Shown here: positions 44,601-54,672 of the stretch, one piece after another
Layout of the letters: each line of letters opens with the position of its first letter
Position numbering within the stretch: the stretch's first letter is position 1
Assembly (NCBI GenBank): GCA_015680905.1
Contig: CM027381.1
Location: forward strand, 20,127,501-20,191,500
Origin: Coptis chinensis
Lineage: Eukaryota > Streptophyta > Magnoliopsida > Ranunculales > Ranunculaceae
Length of the DNA: 64,000 nucleotides
Direction: 5' to 3'
Program-made: the position numbers and the translations under genes
The notes under the pieces: model-generated
Told to the model about the DNA's origin: nothing
Databases searched by the model: none
Seen by the model: the letters and a program-made list of their open reading frames with translations, nothing else

Positions 44601-46292
44601 TTTTTGTGATAGAAGATAATGATTTATACTAAAGAGAAAACATATCATCTGAAAATCAGGGATGGGATGAGATGAGAACCTTCAAGACATTCACAAGCTT
44701 GTGAAGCTGCTCCACAACTTGTTGTAAGACCCTTTCAGTTCCAGAAACAACTATAGTGAAGAGAGCCCTGTCCTTGTTCAAGCCAACAGCAAGGGATTCA
44801 ATGTTATAACCCCTTCTGGCAAAGACCCCCTAATAATACGATTTATCATTCCACTTTCATCACCAACAAATACCGAAATTGTGTGTCGCCTCACTCTGCA
44901 ATTATATTGAAACGGAATGTCAAGCATGAACCTAAGTTGGTCGGTGTTCACTACTAACAAGACATTAATCACTATAACTTGCAGAAGTGCAACCGGATAA
45001 ATGTTTGAGTTAGCACTTAGATATAAAAGTAACCTTGGCAATAATATTAAATAGCAAAAATAACCGGAAACCACACAAAAAGAAGTCTTTGTCCATAATA
45101 ATATAGATGTTAAGGCTGTTTTAGTTTTCTTTTTTCCTTGTCAGGTGACATTTATCTGTTATAGGCGTCAGCATGTTGCCAAGGCCATCAAATGCGTCAT
45201 CTATGTGCTTAAGGGGCCGAAGGTTGTTTTGAAGGTAGGGCCAGGCATTACATGGGAAAGATTGGTCGCGGCCCTAATAACACAAATGAGTGGTTTCACT
45301 AGTTGTCTTGATGAACAAGTTGCCTCCTTGTTGGAATGATTTAGGATTAAGGGTCTGATATGAGATTAAGGAAGAAGCCTGGCTCCAGGATTTAAAAGAG
45401 GAGAATGGTTCTTCCAAGAATGTTAATTTGACATCCCCTCAAAAACAGATCAAAAGCAAAAGCCAAATCCACTTCGCCTAACAGATGATCAAAAGCAAAA
45501 GCCAAATCCAGCAGTGAGACAGTATAAGGACATATCTCAAACTCTCTACCATGCCTGATAATTTTGCTCGTAATTGCAGTCCATACACAGGCCTACATGG
45601 TTGCAAAGCCTTTAATGGTTATTATGATCACTGAGATTAACACTCTCAGTAAGTCTAATGAATGGTGGATTAAATTGTTCTAGTAAATGCGTCCATACAC
45701 AAGAACTAGTTCAAATCATACTCTCCATCTTCCAATCAAAGGTACTCTAGGTTTTCCATACAGGAGAGGTTGAACTAATTTTGAATTTTGCGGAAAGGTG
45801 TTGTGCACACCACATCCTGTTACATTTCGACTAAGAATGGGTCTGTTGTGGAATTATACCAAAGAAGTTTGCATATAATGGAATGTTCAAACTTAATATT
45901 AATATTATGAATTAAAATCATGCAGTTTTTATGTTTACTCTCTACGCTTGGACTAATCCATAATTCGATAAATGTAAACAACACATAGGCAAAAAAAATA
46001 AACTGAACTAATAATAATAATATACTTACTTAGACCTTGCTCTGGGAGCAGAAGAGTCGGATAAAGAGAAGGCAGCATTGTCACTGCTCTGAGACTTTTC
46101 GGTGCTACTGCTTGCACAGACCATCAGTCGTCCATTCAGCACCGAAACTCTAGTTTTTGAACCCCAATTAAATAACGACACGCTTCTCGAAAACCCCCCT
46201 CCATCGTAACGCTTCTCAAATGAAAATTTCGTGTTTTTTATGCAACTACTAGTAGTAGAATAAGCCGCCATAGCTCCGAACTGAAATGGCAC
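29686..46292 (-). CDS. Acetolactate synthase small (regulatory) subunit, chloroplastic, 12 exons
   Basis: This is the regulatory subunit that activates acetolactate synthase and makes it sensitive to branched-chain amino acids in plastids. Exons on the minus strand: 46292-46030, 44895-44680, 40572-40489, 39254-39186, 36243-36160, 36079-35927, 34601-34515, 34181-34077, 33998-33876, 31770-31618, 30105-30040, 29769-29686; every junction is GT-AG. A Ser-rich transit peptide leads into ACT domain 1 ([17 protein letters not shown]), a linker ([18 protein letters not shown]) and ACT domain 2 ([28 protein letters not shown]). The protein ends [14 protein letters not shown]. The length would be about 490 residues, normal for plants. 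Exon 2 has a net +2 (or -1) frameshift at about 44826-44840, which ends the frame within ACT1 as sequenced. All other exons are clean, so this is either a very young pseudogene or a base error. The start could be 46292 or the family-like MAAYS at 46271. Introns are swollen by transposons. Confidence 0.93.
30900..31290 (+). mobile_element. LINE fragment in intron 10
   Basis: + strand frames give [20 protein letters not shown] and, further on, [20 protein letters not shown] with [17 protein letters not shown]. These match the region downstream of reverse transcriptase in plant L1-type elements ('W..W..vc.pk..GGLGi', 'kYG...w..k....pHG..lWk.i...W'). It is short, with stops, and inserted antisense to the host gene. 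Confidence 0.65.
31495..31612. repeat. Local duplications next to the exon 10 donor
   Basis: ATATCTTTTCTGTTTAATAA occurs twice and TATTTGACTTCAAGGGAA three times within about 115 bp, ending 6 bp from the exon 10 5' splice site (31617). They look like recent slippage-type duplications. Confidence 0.75.
32288..33347. mobile_element. hAT-like element in intron 9, 1060 bp
   Basis: Perfect 18-bp terminal inverted repeats CTAAGCAGTTAAAATCGG. The flanks are GTACAGAA (32280-32287) and GTACATAA (33348-33355), 7 of 8 identical. The interior has several ATCGG/CCGAT words near both ends and no transposase. The 8-bp flank suggests hAT, though one mismatch makes the class less sure. Confidence 0.75.
34922..34940. 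repeat. (GA)n microsatellite
   Basis: A GAGAGAGAGAGAGAGAGAG run in intron 6 of the ALS small-subunit gene. Confidence 0.9.
37137..37700 (-). mobile_element. LINE 3' fragment in intron 4
   Basis: Minus-strand reading [20 protein letters not shown] then [18 protein letters not shown] matches the zinc-finger end of plant LINE pol (C..C......H....C). Upstream it reads [10 protein letters not shown]. It ends with TAGGATATCTCATCCTA followed by an A-rich tail (TTTAATAAAAAAG). The same TAGGATATCTCATCCTA word ends the LINE at 41281, so both belong to related families. Confidence 0.75.
37597..38518. repeat. Tandem duplication (542 bp and 380 bp copies)
   Basis: 37597-38138 and 38139-38518 are two head-to-tail copies beginning TCTGGGATTAGCCTCCCCAA and ending GCAACACCCGTC or GCGACACCCGTC. 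They differ mainly by about 162 bp present only in copy 1 (about 37702-37868), which is a hairpin MITE. The first 100 bp of each copy is LINE sequence. Confidence 0.9.
37702..37868. mobile_element. Hairpin MITE present in only one duplicate
   Basis: Nested inverted repeats: TCACTTGTAGATGCATTCA (inner, perfect 19 bp) and CAAGTGTTTTGCATTCATT with its imperfect complement further out (37754-37864). It is absent at the same position in the second tandem copy (near 38240). Either it inserted after the duplication or it was lost from copy 2. Confidence 0.75.
38555..38720. repeat. Dispersed GGACACG-type repeat
   Basis: Contains TTGCATGGGTACGGGACGG and GGACACGGGTACG words with internal inverted copies (GGGTACG ... 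TACCCATGCATGCAA). It resembles repeat units at 39415-39590 and 42165-42345. All are in introns of the ALS small-subunit gene. Confidence 0.5.
39415..39590. repeat. Dispersed GTGTCGGACAC repeat, copy 2
   Basis: GTCGGACACTAACGGACAT occurs twice in tandem (39425 and 39462). The copy ends ATACGGACACACGTATCCGT and GTGTAACTTAA. It shares its 3' 100 bp with 42240-42345. Confidence 0.65.
41281..43950 (-). mobile_element. Decayed L1-type LINE in intron 2
   Basis: Minus-strand motifs in order: [14 protein letters not shown] and a VRDFQLNFF block at about 43740-43860; [20 protein letters not shown] (43640-43700); [18 protein letters not shown] at about 43230-43300, with a stop in place of the usual Gln; FVDDT (the catalytic Y/F-x-D-D box) at about 43145-43165; and a zinc-type end [16 protein letters not shown] at 41700-41760. 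The 3' end is near TAGGATATCTCATCCTA at 41281-41300. Many stops show that it is dead. It accounts for most of the 4.1-kb intron 2. Confidence 0.8.
42165..42345. repeat. Dispersed GTGTCGGATA repeat, copy 3 (within the LINE region)
   Basis: CCTATGTTACATGGACAAG ... ATCCGTGTCGGATAGGGACA, CACGTATCTGTGTCAATG and TAACTTAA. Parallel to 39430-39590 and inserted in the LINE remnant. Confidence 0.6.
44826..44840 (-). other. Frameshift in exon 2 of the ALS small subunit
   Basis: After GMINRI the minus strand reads ATTATTAGGGGGTC where the family needs six bases for Ala-Gly before VFARRG. Eight bases are present, so the frame is lost. Downstream codons for [18 protein letters not shown] are intact in the shifted frame. 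The site includes a run of five G, where sequencing or assembly errors are common. Confidence 0.8.
44896..46029. other. Intron 1 of the ALS small-subunit gene
   Basis: No element termini found. A tandem duplication of about 31 bp (ACAGATGATCAAAAGCAAAA unit) lies at about 45449-45511. A + strand open frame at 45145-45339 has no family resemblance I can defend. Confidence 0.5.
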
Positions 46293-46473
46293 TTGCCCAC
46301 TTGTATGAAAGGTAAGTTTATTTTTGGGAGGGAGGATTGGTGGACTCGTTAATGAGAATATGAGATTGGGTATTTTAAGTTAAGGCCCGGCTCATGTTAA
46401 TGGGTTTTGGTTTTGTATTTTTGTGGTTCTATTTCCCGTGGAGCCTATGAAAAGTAGTAGGACTAGCTAGAGC
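46293..46473 (-). promoter_or_regulatory. 5' flank / leader of the ALS small subunit
   Basis: Only about 180-200 bp separate the start codon from the left target duplication of the hAT at 46482. The core promoter must lie here or within or beyond the hAT. I see no unambiguous TATA box at a fitting distance. Confidence 0.35.
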
Positions 46474-46481
46474 TGACAAGT

Positions 46482-47335
46482 TAGGGGTGTAATACGGGGC
46501 GGGCCGGGTTAATTGCGGGTCAAATAGTGATGGGTCAGGGTGGGTTTAGGGAATACAAATACAGTGGTCTCCGATGGGGCAGGTTGAAGTGTCATGTCTT
46601 AGTAGCATCACCCGGCCTATTGGGTCAGCTTACGGGGCTGGTTTTGGGCGGGTCATCCGGGTCGGGTGGAAATTATCATTTTAACCCAATTTCACCCAAA
46701 AAAAACTTTCTAATTGTGCAAGTAATATATTTCTAATTCACAACATAGAAAAAAAAAATAGAATCAATCAATTAAAAATAAACAAAAATAAAAAAAATTG
46801 AACTTGAACCTAAAACCATATCTGTAAATTTGAAACTTATTTCTCGTGATTTACCATTTATAAATTGATTATTTTCCATAACATAATAAAATGAATATGG
46901 GAGCGAGAATTTATGGTACAAAATAATAAAATATAAATTAAAATAATTCGAAATTAATATAAGGATGAATGATTCATTTTCTTCAAAATTCAAAAGTTGA
47001 ATTTGAACTTTTGATATGTGTCCAATGTTCAAATTTGAATATTTGAAATTGATGTTGAACTCATAAGTTTGTGTTCATATCGATCTCCCAAATTCCTATA
47101 AAAGTTAAAAAAAAATATAAACATAATACAAAAATATTATAATATAGTCTTGAAATTGTGCGGATCAACGGGGTTTGGTCAACGGCTTTTGACACGGTGC
47201 GGGTCGGGCGGCTTGACGGGTCGGGTTTGAATATAGAACCTACACTTATAGCCCGACTGCGTAAAAACGGTGGCGGGTGAAAACCGGGTACCCAACCGGA
47301 TGATAGGCTGACGGTTTTTTTTTTTTTCACTTCTA
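46482..47335. mobile_element. hAT element upstream of the ALS small subunit, 854 bp
   Basis: Starts TAGGGGTG and ends CACTTCTA (6 of 8 bases inverted match), with a perfect 8-bp target duplication TGACAAGT at 46474-46481 and 47336-47343. The ends are rich in GGGTCGGG / CGGGCCGGG words on the left and GCGGGTCGGGCGG / GGGTCGGG on the right; the middle is AT-rich. No transposase. It belongs to a different family from the GAGCTCG-type hATs in this window. Confidence 0.88.
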
Positions 47336-47486
47336 TGACAAGTGAGAGGGAGCAGCCAGTACTCATTGGCAGATCCTAGTAGAGATATTATATTAATAAT
47401 AACCACATGTCTAGCGCTCTGTTCCACCGCGTTGAGAAGGAATCAATTTCACTTTAGCTTCGTTTCTACCCATTTTCTTTTCCTAA

Positions 47487-47777
47487 GGCTGAGTCCAATA
47501 GCTCCCTATCCCTTTAAAAATAGAGCTAAAGTTAACAGATTTTACTCTCTATCATTAATTTCCTCTTTATATATACAAAGGATTCTATTCTCTATCTCTA
47601 TTTTATATATAGAGAGAGTAAAATAGAGATAGAGAGTAAAATCCTTTGTATATATAAAGAGGAAATTAATGATAGAGAGTAAAATCTGTTGACTTTAGCT
47701 CTATTTTGTTTATTTTAACTGTATTTTATTGACCTTAACACTACTTTTAAAGGGATAGGGAGCCATTGGACTCAGCC
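47487..47777. mobile_element. Tourist/PIF-like MITE, 291 bp
   Basis: Terminal inverted repeats GGCTGAGTCCAATAG... and ...CATTGGACTCAGCC (about 30 bp, extending through CTCCCTATCCCTTT/AAAGGGATAGGGAG), flanked by TAA on each side (47484-47486, 47778-47780). The centre is a near-perfect palindrome of ATAGAGAGTAAAAT words. A three-base TAA duplication is typical of PIF/Harbinger MITEs. Confidence 0.85.
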
Positions 47778-47894
47778 TAATATATACTTAGCTGCTTGGT
47801 CCATATTCCTCTCCCCGACACCCTTCGAATAGCGTGTTACTGAAGTAAAGACAAATAACAAAACAAGTTTGAGGGGAAAGAAAAGGAAAAGCTG

Positions 47895-48604
47895 ATGAGC
47901 ATGGTGGGAGGAAGTTATGTCTTCGAACAAGAAACCCATCTCACTGTACTCAAGACATGTTTATTCTTTGCGGGGGATGGTTTCGCGGCCTATGATAACA
48001 AGGGTGAGCGTGTGTTTCGAGTTGATTCGTATGGTCACGATGTCGGAGATAGACATGAACTTGTCCTCATGGATATTTCTGGCAAATGCCTCATCAGTGT
48101 TCGCAGAAAGGTTAGTGGTCTTAGTATTCATATTCAACTGAACTCAGTACGTGAATCTTATAATTGATTAATTTTTTAAATGAAATTTTGTTTTAGAGGC
48201 CAAGTCTGCACCAAAGATGGGAAGGATTTCTAGGAGAAATAATCGAAGGGCAAAAGAATGAACCAATTTTTAGTGTATGAAGATCATCAATAATAGGGGC
48301 CGGCCGCGGATCGTAGAGGTTTATGGAGATAATCCGGTGAGGAGTACCGGATCGATGGTTCGTTTAGCCCGGGCGGTCTTTGTGATTTTTACAATGCGCG
48401 GCGAGTGACGATGGCGGAGGTTGAAGGAAAGAAACGCGCCTCGCTAATGTGGTGTTTGGTAAAGATGTGTTCACACTCGTGGTTAAACCTGGTTTTGATG
48501 CTGCTTTTGCCATGGGTTTGGTTCTAATTCTTGATCAGATTGACGTTGGTGAATTTGGATTGTTCGACGACGGTGAAGATCAGGTGCAAGATCAGGTTCT
48601 TTAG
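47895..48604 (+). pseudogene. LURP-one-related (LOR, tubby-like) protein, disrupted
   Basis: Exon 1 (47895-48110) encodes MSMVGGSYVFEQETHLTVLK and FFAGDGFAAYDNKGERVFRV, then HELVLMDISGKCLISVRRK, followed by a GTTAGT donor. Exon 2 begins at 48197 after TTTTAG with RPSLHQRWEGFLGEIIEGQK and FSV, then a TGA (48278-48280) where the family has Arg (CGA to TGA). Further frame changes follow, but VEVYGD, EEYRIDGSF, NVVFGKDVFTLVVKPGFD and AMGLVLILDQID remain readable, to a TAG at 48604. Plant LOR proteins (about 200 residues) share a tubby-like beta-barrel and some act in defence; the role of most is unknown. Intron position and length are normal, so this is an in-place decayed gene and not a processed copy. 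A Helitron end lies 22 bp downstream. Confidence 0.88.
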
Positions 48605-48625
48605 TAACCTTAAATTATTATATAA

Positions 48626-48656
48626 CTAGTGAATGCCCGTGCCAATCGGCACTCTA
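48626..48656 (-). other. Helitron 3' terminal hairpin and CTAG end
   Basis: Minus strand GTGCCGATTGGCACGGGC then ATTCACTAG. The 5-bp stem GTGCC/GGCAC lies 9-10 bases from the CTAG end; the flanking base is T. Confidence 0.8.
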
Positions 48657-49603
48657 AACACATTGTTTTTGAACAACACCCCAAGAGAGACCATCTCTAT
48701 GGTAGCATTGGATCGATAATATAACCATTTCCAACAGTTTTATACTTCATAATCATTTCATATGCATACTAAAGTGAGCTTAATTATTGCAATTCTATAC
48801 ATTTCATTTCTCACAAACCAACTCATTACACATACATTTACACATTTATTAATTCAATACATATCAGAATGAGAATGATGAAAATAAAAGGAGAGAGTCT
48901 TCAATTAAAAGCATCATCATTTTTTTTTTTTAAATAAAAAAAATCCAGCAGAGTCTCCTTTGTATTTTCAACATTTCAAAAACCTAAATCCTGTCATAAC
49001 TTGAAAATCAAACAATACAATTCTCATAGATCAACTATACCAAAATATATAACTTCATATTTATACATAACACAAATTACTTCTAAAACTAAAAGACAAC
49101 TCATTAAACATTAAAGAAGACTTTGCATAAATTTTCACCTGGGGCTAATTCTAGTAACGAAGAGAAAAATAAAATAAAATAAATACTCCACGCCCACTGA
49201 TCGAGTTCTTTATTTCTCTCATTCTCCCCTCTATGCATATTGTTCACACCATTCTGCTACCATATGGATAAATGCGCCATGGAGCAAAGATTACAATCAT
49301 GTTGCTGAAAAATTATGGCAATTTAACTTGGTACCTGCAAACAAACCATATACACATGATTTTTTTAGAATTGGTACATTTAGCATATTATTTACAAAAG
49401 AGATGGTTCTCAAAATAAAATAATCTCTATTCTTATTTTTAAGTATCCACGCTATCATAAAAAAAAAAAAAAAACAACAACAACAACTATCATAAAAACT
49501 TACATAGCATATATATGGATACAACATATTCTTTAATTTCTAAACCAATAAATGTAATATTCTTTAATTTCTCACTTGCCTTTTCTCATTGGTATCGATG
49601 TCC

Positions 49604-52600
49604 TTAGAGAAGAACTTCTGGGTATACGACATTTGTAGTACAATTTCTTGCATTAGGTGGAAGAAAAATGGATATTCTTTTTGAAGAAGTACATCTGGAC
49701 ATGGCCACATAGAGTTGCCCATGACTGAAAACTGGTGTCCTCAAATCAATGCCAACATATTTCACTGACTGGCCTTGCGACTTATTAATTGTCATGGCAT
49801 AAGCTAGTCGAACAGGGAATTGTCGTCTTGATAGTTTGAAAGGCAACTTTGCATTTGAGGGAGCCAGAGATATTCTTGGGATGAGTACCGGATTTCCAGC
49901 TTTCTCTCCAGTCAAAATTTTGGCTTGAAGGACTTTACTTTCGCACATTGAAGCACCATAAGTCGCGGTCCCATTGCAAAGGCCATCTTTAGGTGCTATG
50001 TTCCTGAGCAACATTATAGGGCATCCAGGTTTTAACTTGAGATTGAAAGGTGGTAAGCTAGAAGGGTCGAGGGAGTTGAGAAACTCGGTGGGATAGTGAG
50101 CCCCACTTGGATTATCAATATCATCTTCGATGATTTTATCCTGCACCAAATACTCAAAGGCTTCACCAGGGGAACAAATTCAGTGCAACCTCATTAATTG
50201 CACTCACATCATCATTACGGGGCAAACAAGAATAGTACGATCGGTTAAGAAATTTGGAGACGGTGTGTCCATAACATCCAATTGGGGATAGGCAGAGAAA
50301 ATGAGTTCTTGGATATTGGTACACTTGCGTATTCCATTCGCGCAATTTACGCGCATTCTTTGGGATTGAACCAATCTAAATGAATCAAAGCAAAAATGAA
50401 TTCATTAGTTTTTAAAATAGTTCGTTTATATATGAAACTAATGGAGAAAAAACATTCTAATTAGAAGGCATTAGTAGCACACCTCCAACAAAAATCGGGC
50501 GAATTCGACATTTCGGACTCCGCCATTTCAAGCCGCATGTTACGTACCAAGTGCAAAACTTCTAAATAACTCCAAAGGAAAGAGCGTCGTAGTGATGCAC
50601 CAACAAATTGCTCTCTCTGGCCTAACGGTATAACAGGCAGTGTTTGTCGAAAATCACCACCAAGAACTGTAGTGATACCACCAAATATCTTCTTGTTTCC
50701 ACAAATATCTTGAAGTGTTCTATCCACAGCCTCAACACAGTATCTATGTTGCATGGGCACCTCGTCCCAAACAATTAGTTTTGTTTCTTTAAATAGGTCA
50801 GCAAGGTCGGAATGTTTAGTGAAGCCGCAAAAAGTGGTATCCATCACATCAATTGGAATTTTAAATGTAGAATGAGCGGTCGTCCACCGACAATATAAAG
50901 AGATGCAATTCCGATGATGCCACCATGATGACAATAAGACCCATGTTTGCGGCAGGCAGGCTTTGCAATTGTATTATACAAAAAGTTTTCCCCTGCACCA
51001 GTGCTCCATTCAAAAAGAAAAGTTTGCCCTTGTCACCAAATCTTGAATCGATCCAAAAATTATAAGCATGAAGTTGTTCGTCATTAAGGCGACTAACATC
51101 AACTCTGACCTCTTCTCCTATGCCTTCATCTTTGAAGTTGGCGTTGTTCCCAAATGAGCCTATTGCCAACAATTTTTCTCCAATCCTCTTTTGGCTTTGG
51201 CATGGGCGGGAAATTTTCCAATGTCTTCCCAGATTCTAAAAGGACTTGTTCCACCAGATATAAGCCGTAATCTGTTATTTGCTCATCATTTGGATCCGGG
51301 ATGCGTGCTTTGTTCAAAGCCAGTGTCCAAGATCATCACATATACTCGATGCAAATTTGCTCCAAAGTAGATCCGGTCGTAAACGGATGACACTCTAAAA
51401 GAATTACACAAAACAACCTCCGTAGTTGATATCCAGTTTTCATAATCGCCGCCTCTTCTAGGCATTGTATCCACTCATCATCGACTTCCAACAGCCCACG
51501 GGCAATACATGCTTCTTTGTATGTGTGTTGTACATGGTATCACCGACTTTATAAAGATATGCAAAGGAGGTAGGGCCTTTTACAACAATAAGTAGCAAGC
51601 GTAGATAAACCCTCTCCGGCATTAGGGCTTGCAAAATACATCCTACCAATGGAAGGTCCCCGAGTCCTAGGAGTCCACTCTTGAGAGTCTTTGTGAAAAC
51701 ATAGTGTCTTGGAAATTCTTGATAGGTAAATGCTCGCGTGCATTTGGATCTTCAAAGACAACACTTAAAGAAAGTTGTCGGTGTTGAGGTTTGGTCTCCG
51801 CTCGGGCAAGAATTGCATCCATGGGCTCTTTGCTATTGAAAACAACCCTATGCATGCCTTCCAAATGAAGCACCAATCGTTGGACACTTGGAAACTCTTT
51901 ATGCATTGGATTCTGAAATAGATGCCATGCGGCTTTTGTTGGTCCAATGTACCTTGCATCGATATATTCTTTGAATCTCATCATTTGTTCCCCGCCACCA
52001 CCATTGCTTTGTCATAGCCTTTGTAGATGTACTTGTTAATATATTTAACAGCTTGACACGATGCACAAACTTCAACATTGATATGGCAGTCAAACATTTC
52101 AGACAGATATGCATTGTAGGGAACAACATCTCCATTATCAACTTTAACCATTTTATTCTTCCTCTTCACAAAATATTTCTTGCTAGTGTCGCGCCTTCGG
52201 TAAATGGAGTACCCTTTTTTATCCATAATTGTTTCCTCCACAAACTCTTTTGGATAGGCTTTGGTGCATCGACCATTTTCCATACATGAAGCACTCGGAT
52301 CTCGATCACCACAGGGGCCATGAACCATGCACTTCTTCACTGTTTCAAACAATGCGGGGGGTGGGTGTGTCGGTCCGGGAATTCGCACATACAAATTTAT
52401 CCACTTGTTCACTGTTTCGGATCTTGTCATCATGCGAGAAATAAAAAAAGGCAATGTGTGGAAGACCGCGCTTCGAAATTCAATGGTATAGACATATGCA
52501 ACCACCCGGCCGAAGATATCATTCTTCAAGATTTCTTTCATAATTGCTTTTTCGTTTATTTCGAATACCCGTGCAACTATTTCAGGGCCGGTGTCGAAGT

Positions 52601-54672
52601 CCGGTGTTCCTTGAGCGCATCTTTAATTTCCGCCAATTAGGGGTTTGTAGTCACCGTAAGAAAAATATCCGGGTGCTTATAGTGCCGGGTGATAGCCATT
52701 GAATCTTGAAAAATCTCGTTACATGTGCCTTGGACTTCCAACATGCGAGGAAGGCAAAATGAACCGTTGGCCAATTTGATCAGGACTTAATCCCTCAAGT
52801 GCAACATCTGTCAAGCACTTGTACACATCCGAACGGATGGTGTCTTGATTTAGTCTAATGTATCGCAGACGGTTACGCGTTCATATGCAGCCCAAGCATC
52901 AACCAAAAAATTCATGCAACAATTTACACCCTAGCAAGATGGATGAGTACTCTGTGGGTCGTTCAAACAAACGGTAGGCGTAATATAATAATTGAGTGAG
53001 TCTTGCATTGCTTGGAGCATTTCTCTTGACGTCCCACAACTTCAAATCAGGTGACCAACCCAAATCCCCATAAAGAAACAAAAGAACATAATGCAAAGGC
53101 AAATAAGCGGGATGACATTCGCTTATCCGTTCCAACTCATGCCCTCCTCTCAAGCGAAGTACAATATCACGCATGGCATCAACCTTACTCCCATCTCCAG
53201 GCAATATCACTGCGATCTCATCAGTTGTCGGAAGATTGTACCTTCGTCTATCCGAACGCGGATCATAGTGTAGATGGACCGGAACATTGTTATTCTCAGA
53301 AGCATTTTCAGTTAAAACCTCAAATGCTTCCTTATAGATATCACAAAATTTGTGGGTGCGTAAGAGTTTCTTATGCAGTTTTCAACACTTCTCTTGACAA
53401 ATTCGGGTTGCGATTGTGGCGGTGATCCAAAGCAGCTAGGGGATCATAAATATAAAGTTCGCGAAAACTTAGGTTCCATCCCCCGGATCAGGCAACAATG
53501 AACCGATTTGGGCCGCGAACTCCCCATGGATGATGAATGAGGTTGGACCACGCCCATGTAACTACACGATCGTTAAATTTGCAACCAAGACTGGTAAAGG
53601 CATTACACACATTGTATTGCGAATCTGCTCCACGGAATAATCTTGCACGTTTATTAGATCCTTCGAATAAAGATTTAAGTGCCGGAGGCAGTGGAGAAAG
53701 AAGCGGTAGCTTAACTTTTCCTTGTAAACAGCAAGTTCCAAATAAAGGTCGGTTGCGCCTTGATTTTGATAACTGTTCATCTTTCCAATGAAGGGCCGAA
53801 CAAAATGGACAGAGAACATCCATCTTTCCCAGAAAGTGGCGGCGATTTGGAACAGGAAGCACATGGCCTCTATGAGGATTAAGAATTTCTTCTTCACTTT
53901 CATCAAATCCAGTCATATTATGATCACTGCAAAAATAGACCTATGATATATCACACTTTACGGTATGTTGAAACCTAACAAAAGAATGAGAATTTAAGCA
54001 CTTGACTTACATAGTATTATCCTCACAACTTTGCATTGTGACATCTTCCGTGATAGATGAAGAGGACCCAACTTCGTACGTTGACCTCGTCTTCTTAAAG
54101 GAATCTGATATGTAATCAGACATAACGTCTTTTTCCCTCCGTCTTCGATTTTGTTGTGCTATAGTCCTTTGATCGATATCTTTTTCTCTTCGAAGACGTT
54201 GTGCAATAGATCTCCGATTAGGAGGTGCAATAGAGCTTTGACTGGGAGGCACAATAGATAAGAGATTGGGAGGCGCAGTAGATCTTCGATTATGAGAAAT
54301 AACAGATAACACATTAGGAGCTGCGGGAGATCGTCGATTAGGAGGCACAACAGATAACCTATTAAGAGCCGTAGGAGAGCTTCGATTAGGAGGCACGACA
54401 GATAACCTATTAAGAGCTGCGGGAGATTTTCGATTAGAAGGCACAACAGATAACCTATTCGGAGCCGCATTAGATCTTCGATTAGGAGGCACAACAAATA
54501 AAATATTGGGAGTCGCAGTTGATCTTCGATTAGGAGGCACATATACCAGATTAGGAGACACAACATTTCTTCGATGTGGAGGTACATATACCAGATTGGG
54601 AGGTTCTGCTATGGAATTGTCTGGGTGAACTAACGATTCCCTTCCTCTCTCTTCAATGCGCTTTTTAACCAT
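49604..54672 (-). pseudogene. Helitron Rep-helicase (RepHel) gene remnant
   Basis: From N to C terminus: a repeat-rich leader (54672-54007); a Cys-rich zinc block CPFCSALHWKDEQLS...GTCC (53488-53916); a Helitron-like N domain HPAYLPLHYVLLF (52899-53210); and the Rep nuclease (51981-52541) ending QAVKYINKYIYKGYDKA, with both tyrosines of the rolling-circle Y2 motif. The HUH motif region reads KRGLPHIAFF after a frame change, so the second His is lost. The PIF1-type helicase follows: Walker A degraded near 51000 (LNGALVQGKTF), [13 protein letters not shown] (Walker B), [12 protein letters not shown], and the C-terminal TINKSQGQS and [10 protein letters not shown] blocks (49604-50149). It normally nicks and unwinds DNA for rolling-circle transposition. 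Numerous frameshifts and stops make it inactive. Confidence 0.87.
54190..54600 (-). repeat. 48-bp minisatellite coding PPNRRS repeats in the Rep leader
   Basis: About eight tandem units of 16 codons, of the pattern PN(L/R)LSVVPPNRRS(P/T)AA, within the N-terminal part of the Helitron protein. Each unit contains AGGAGGCACAACAGATAA-type DNA on the + strand. Units keep frame with one another although they differ in sequence. Confidence 0.85.

Noticed and set aside
45145-45339. 64-codon + strand frame in ALS intron 1
   Set aside because: No recognisable family, inside an intron and antisense; not supported as a gene.
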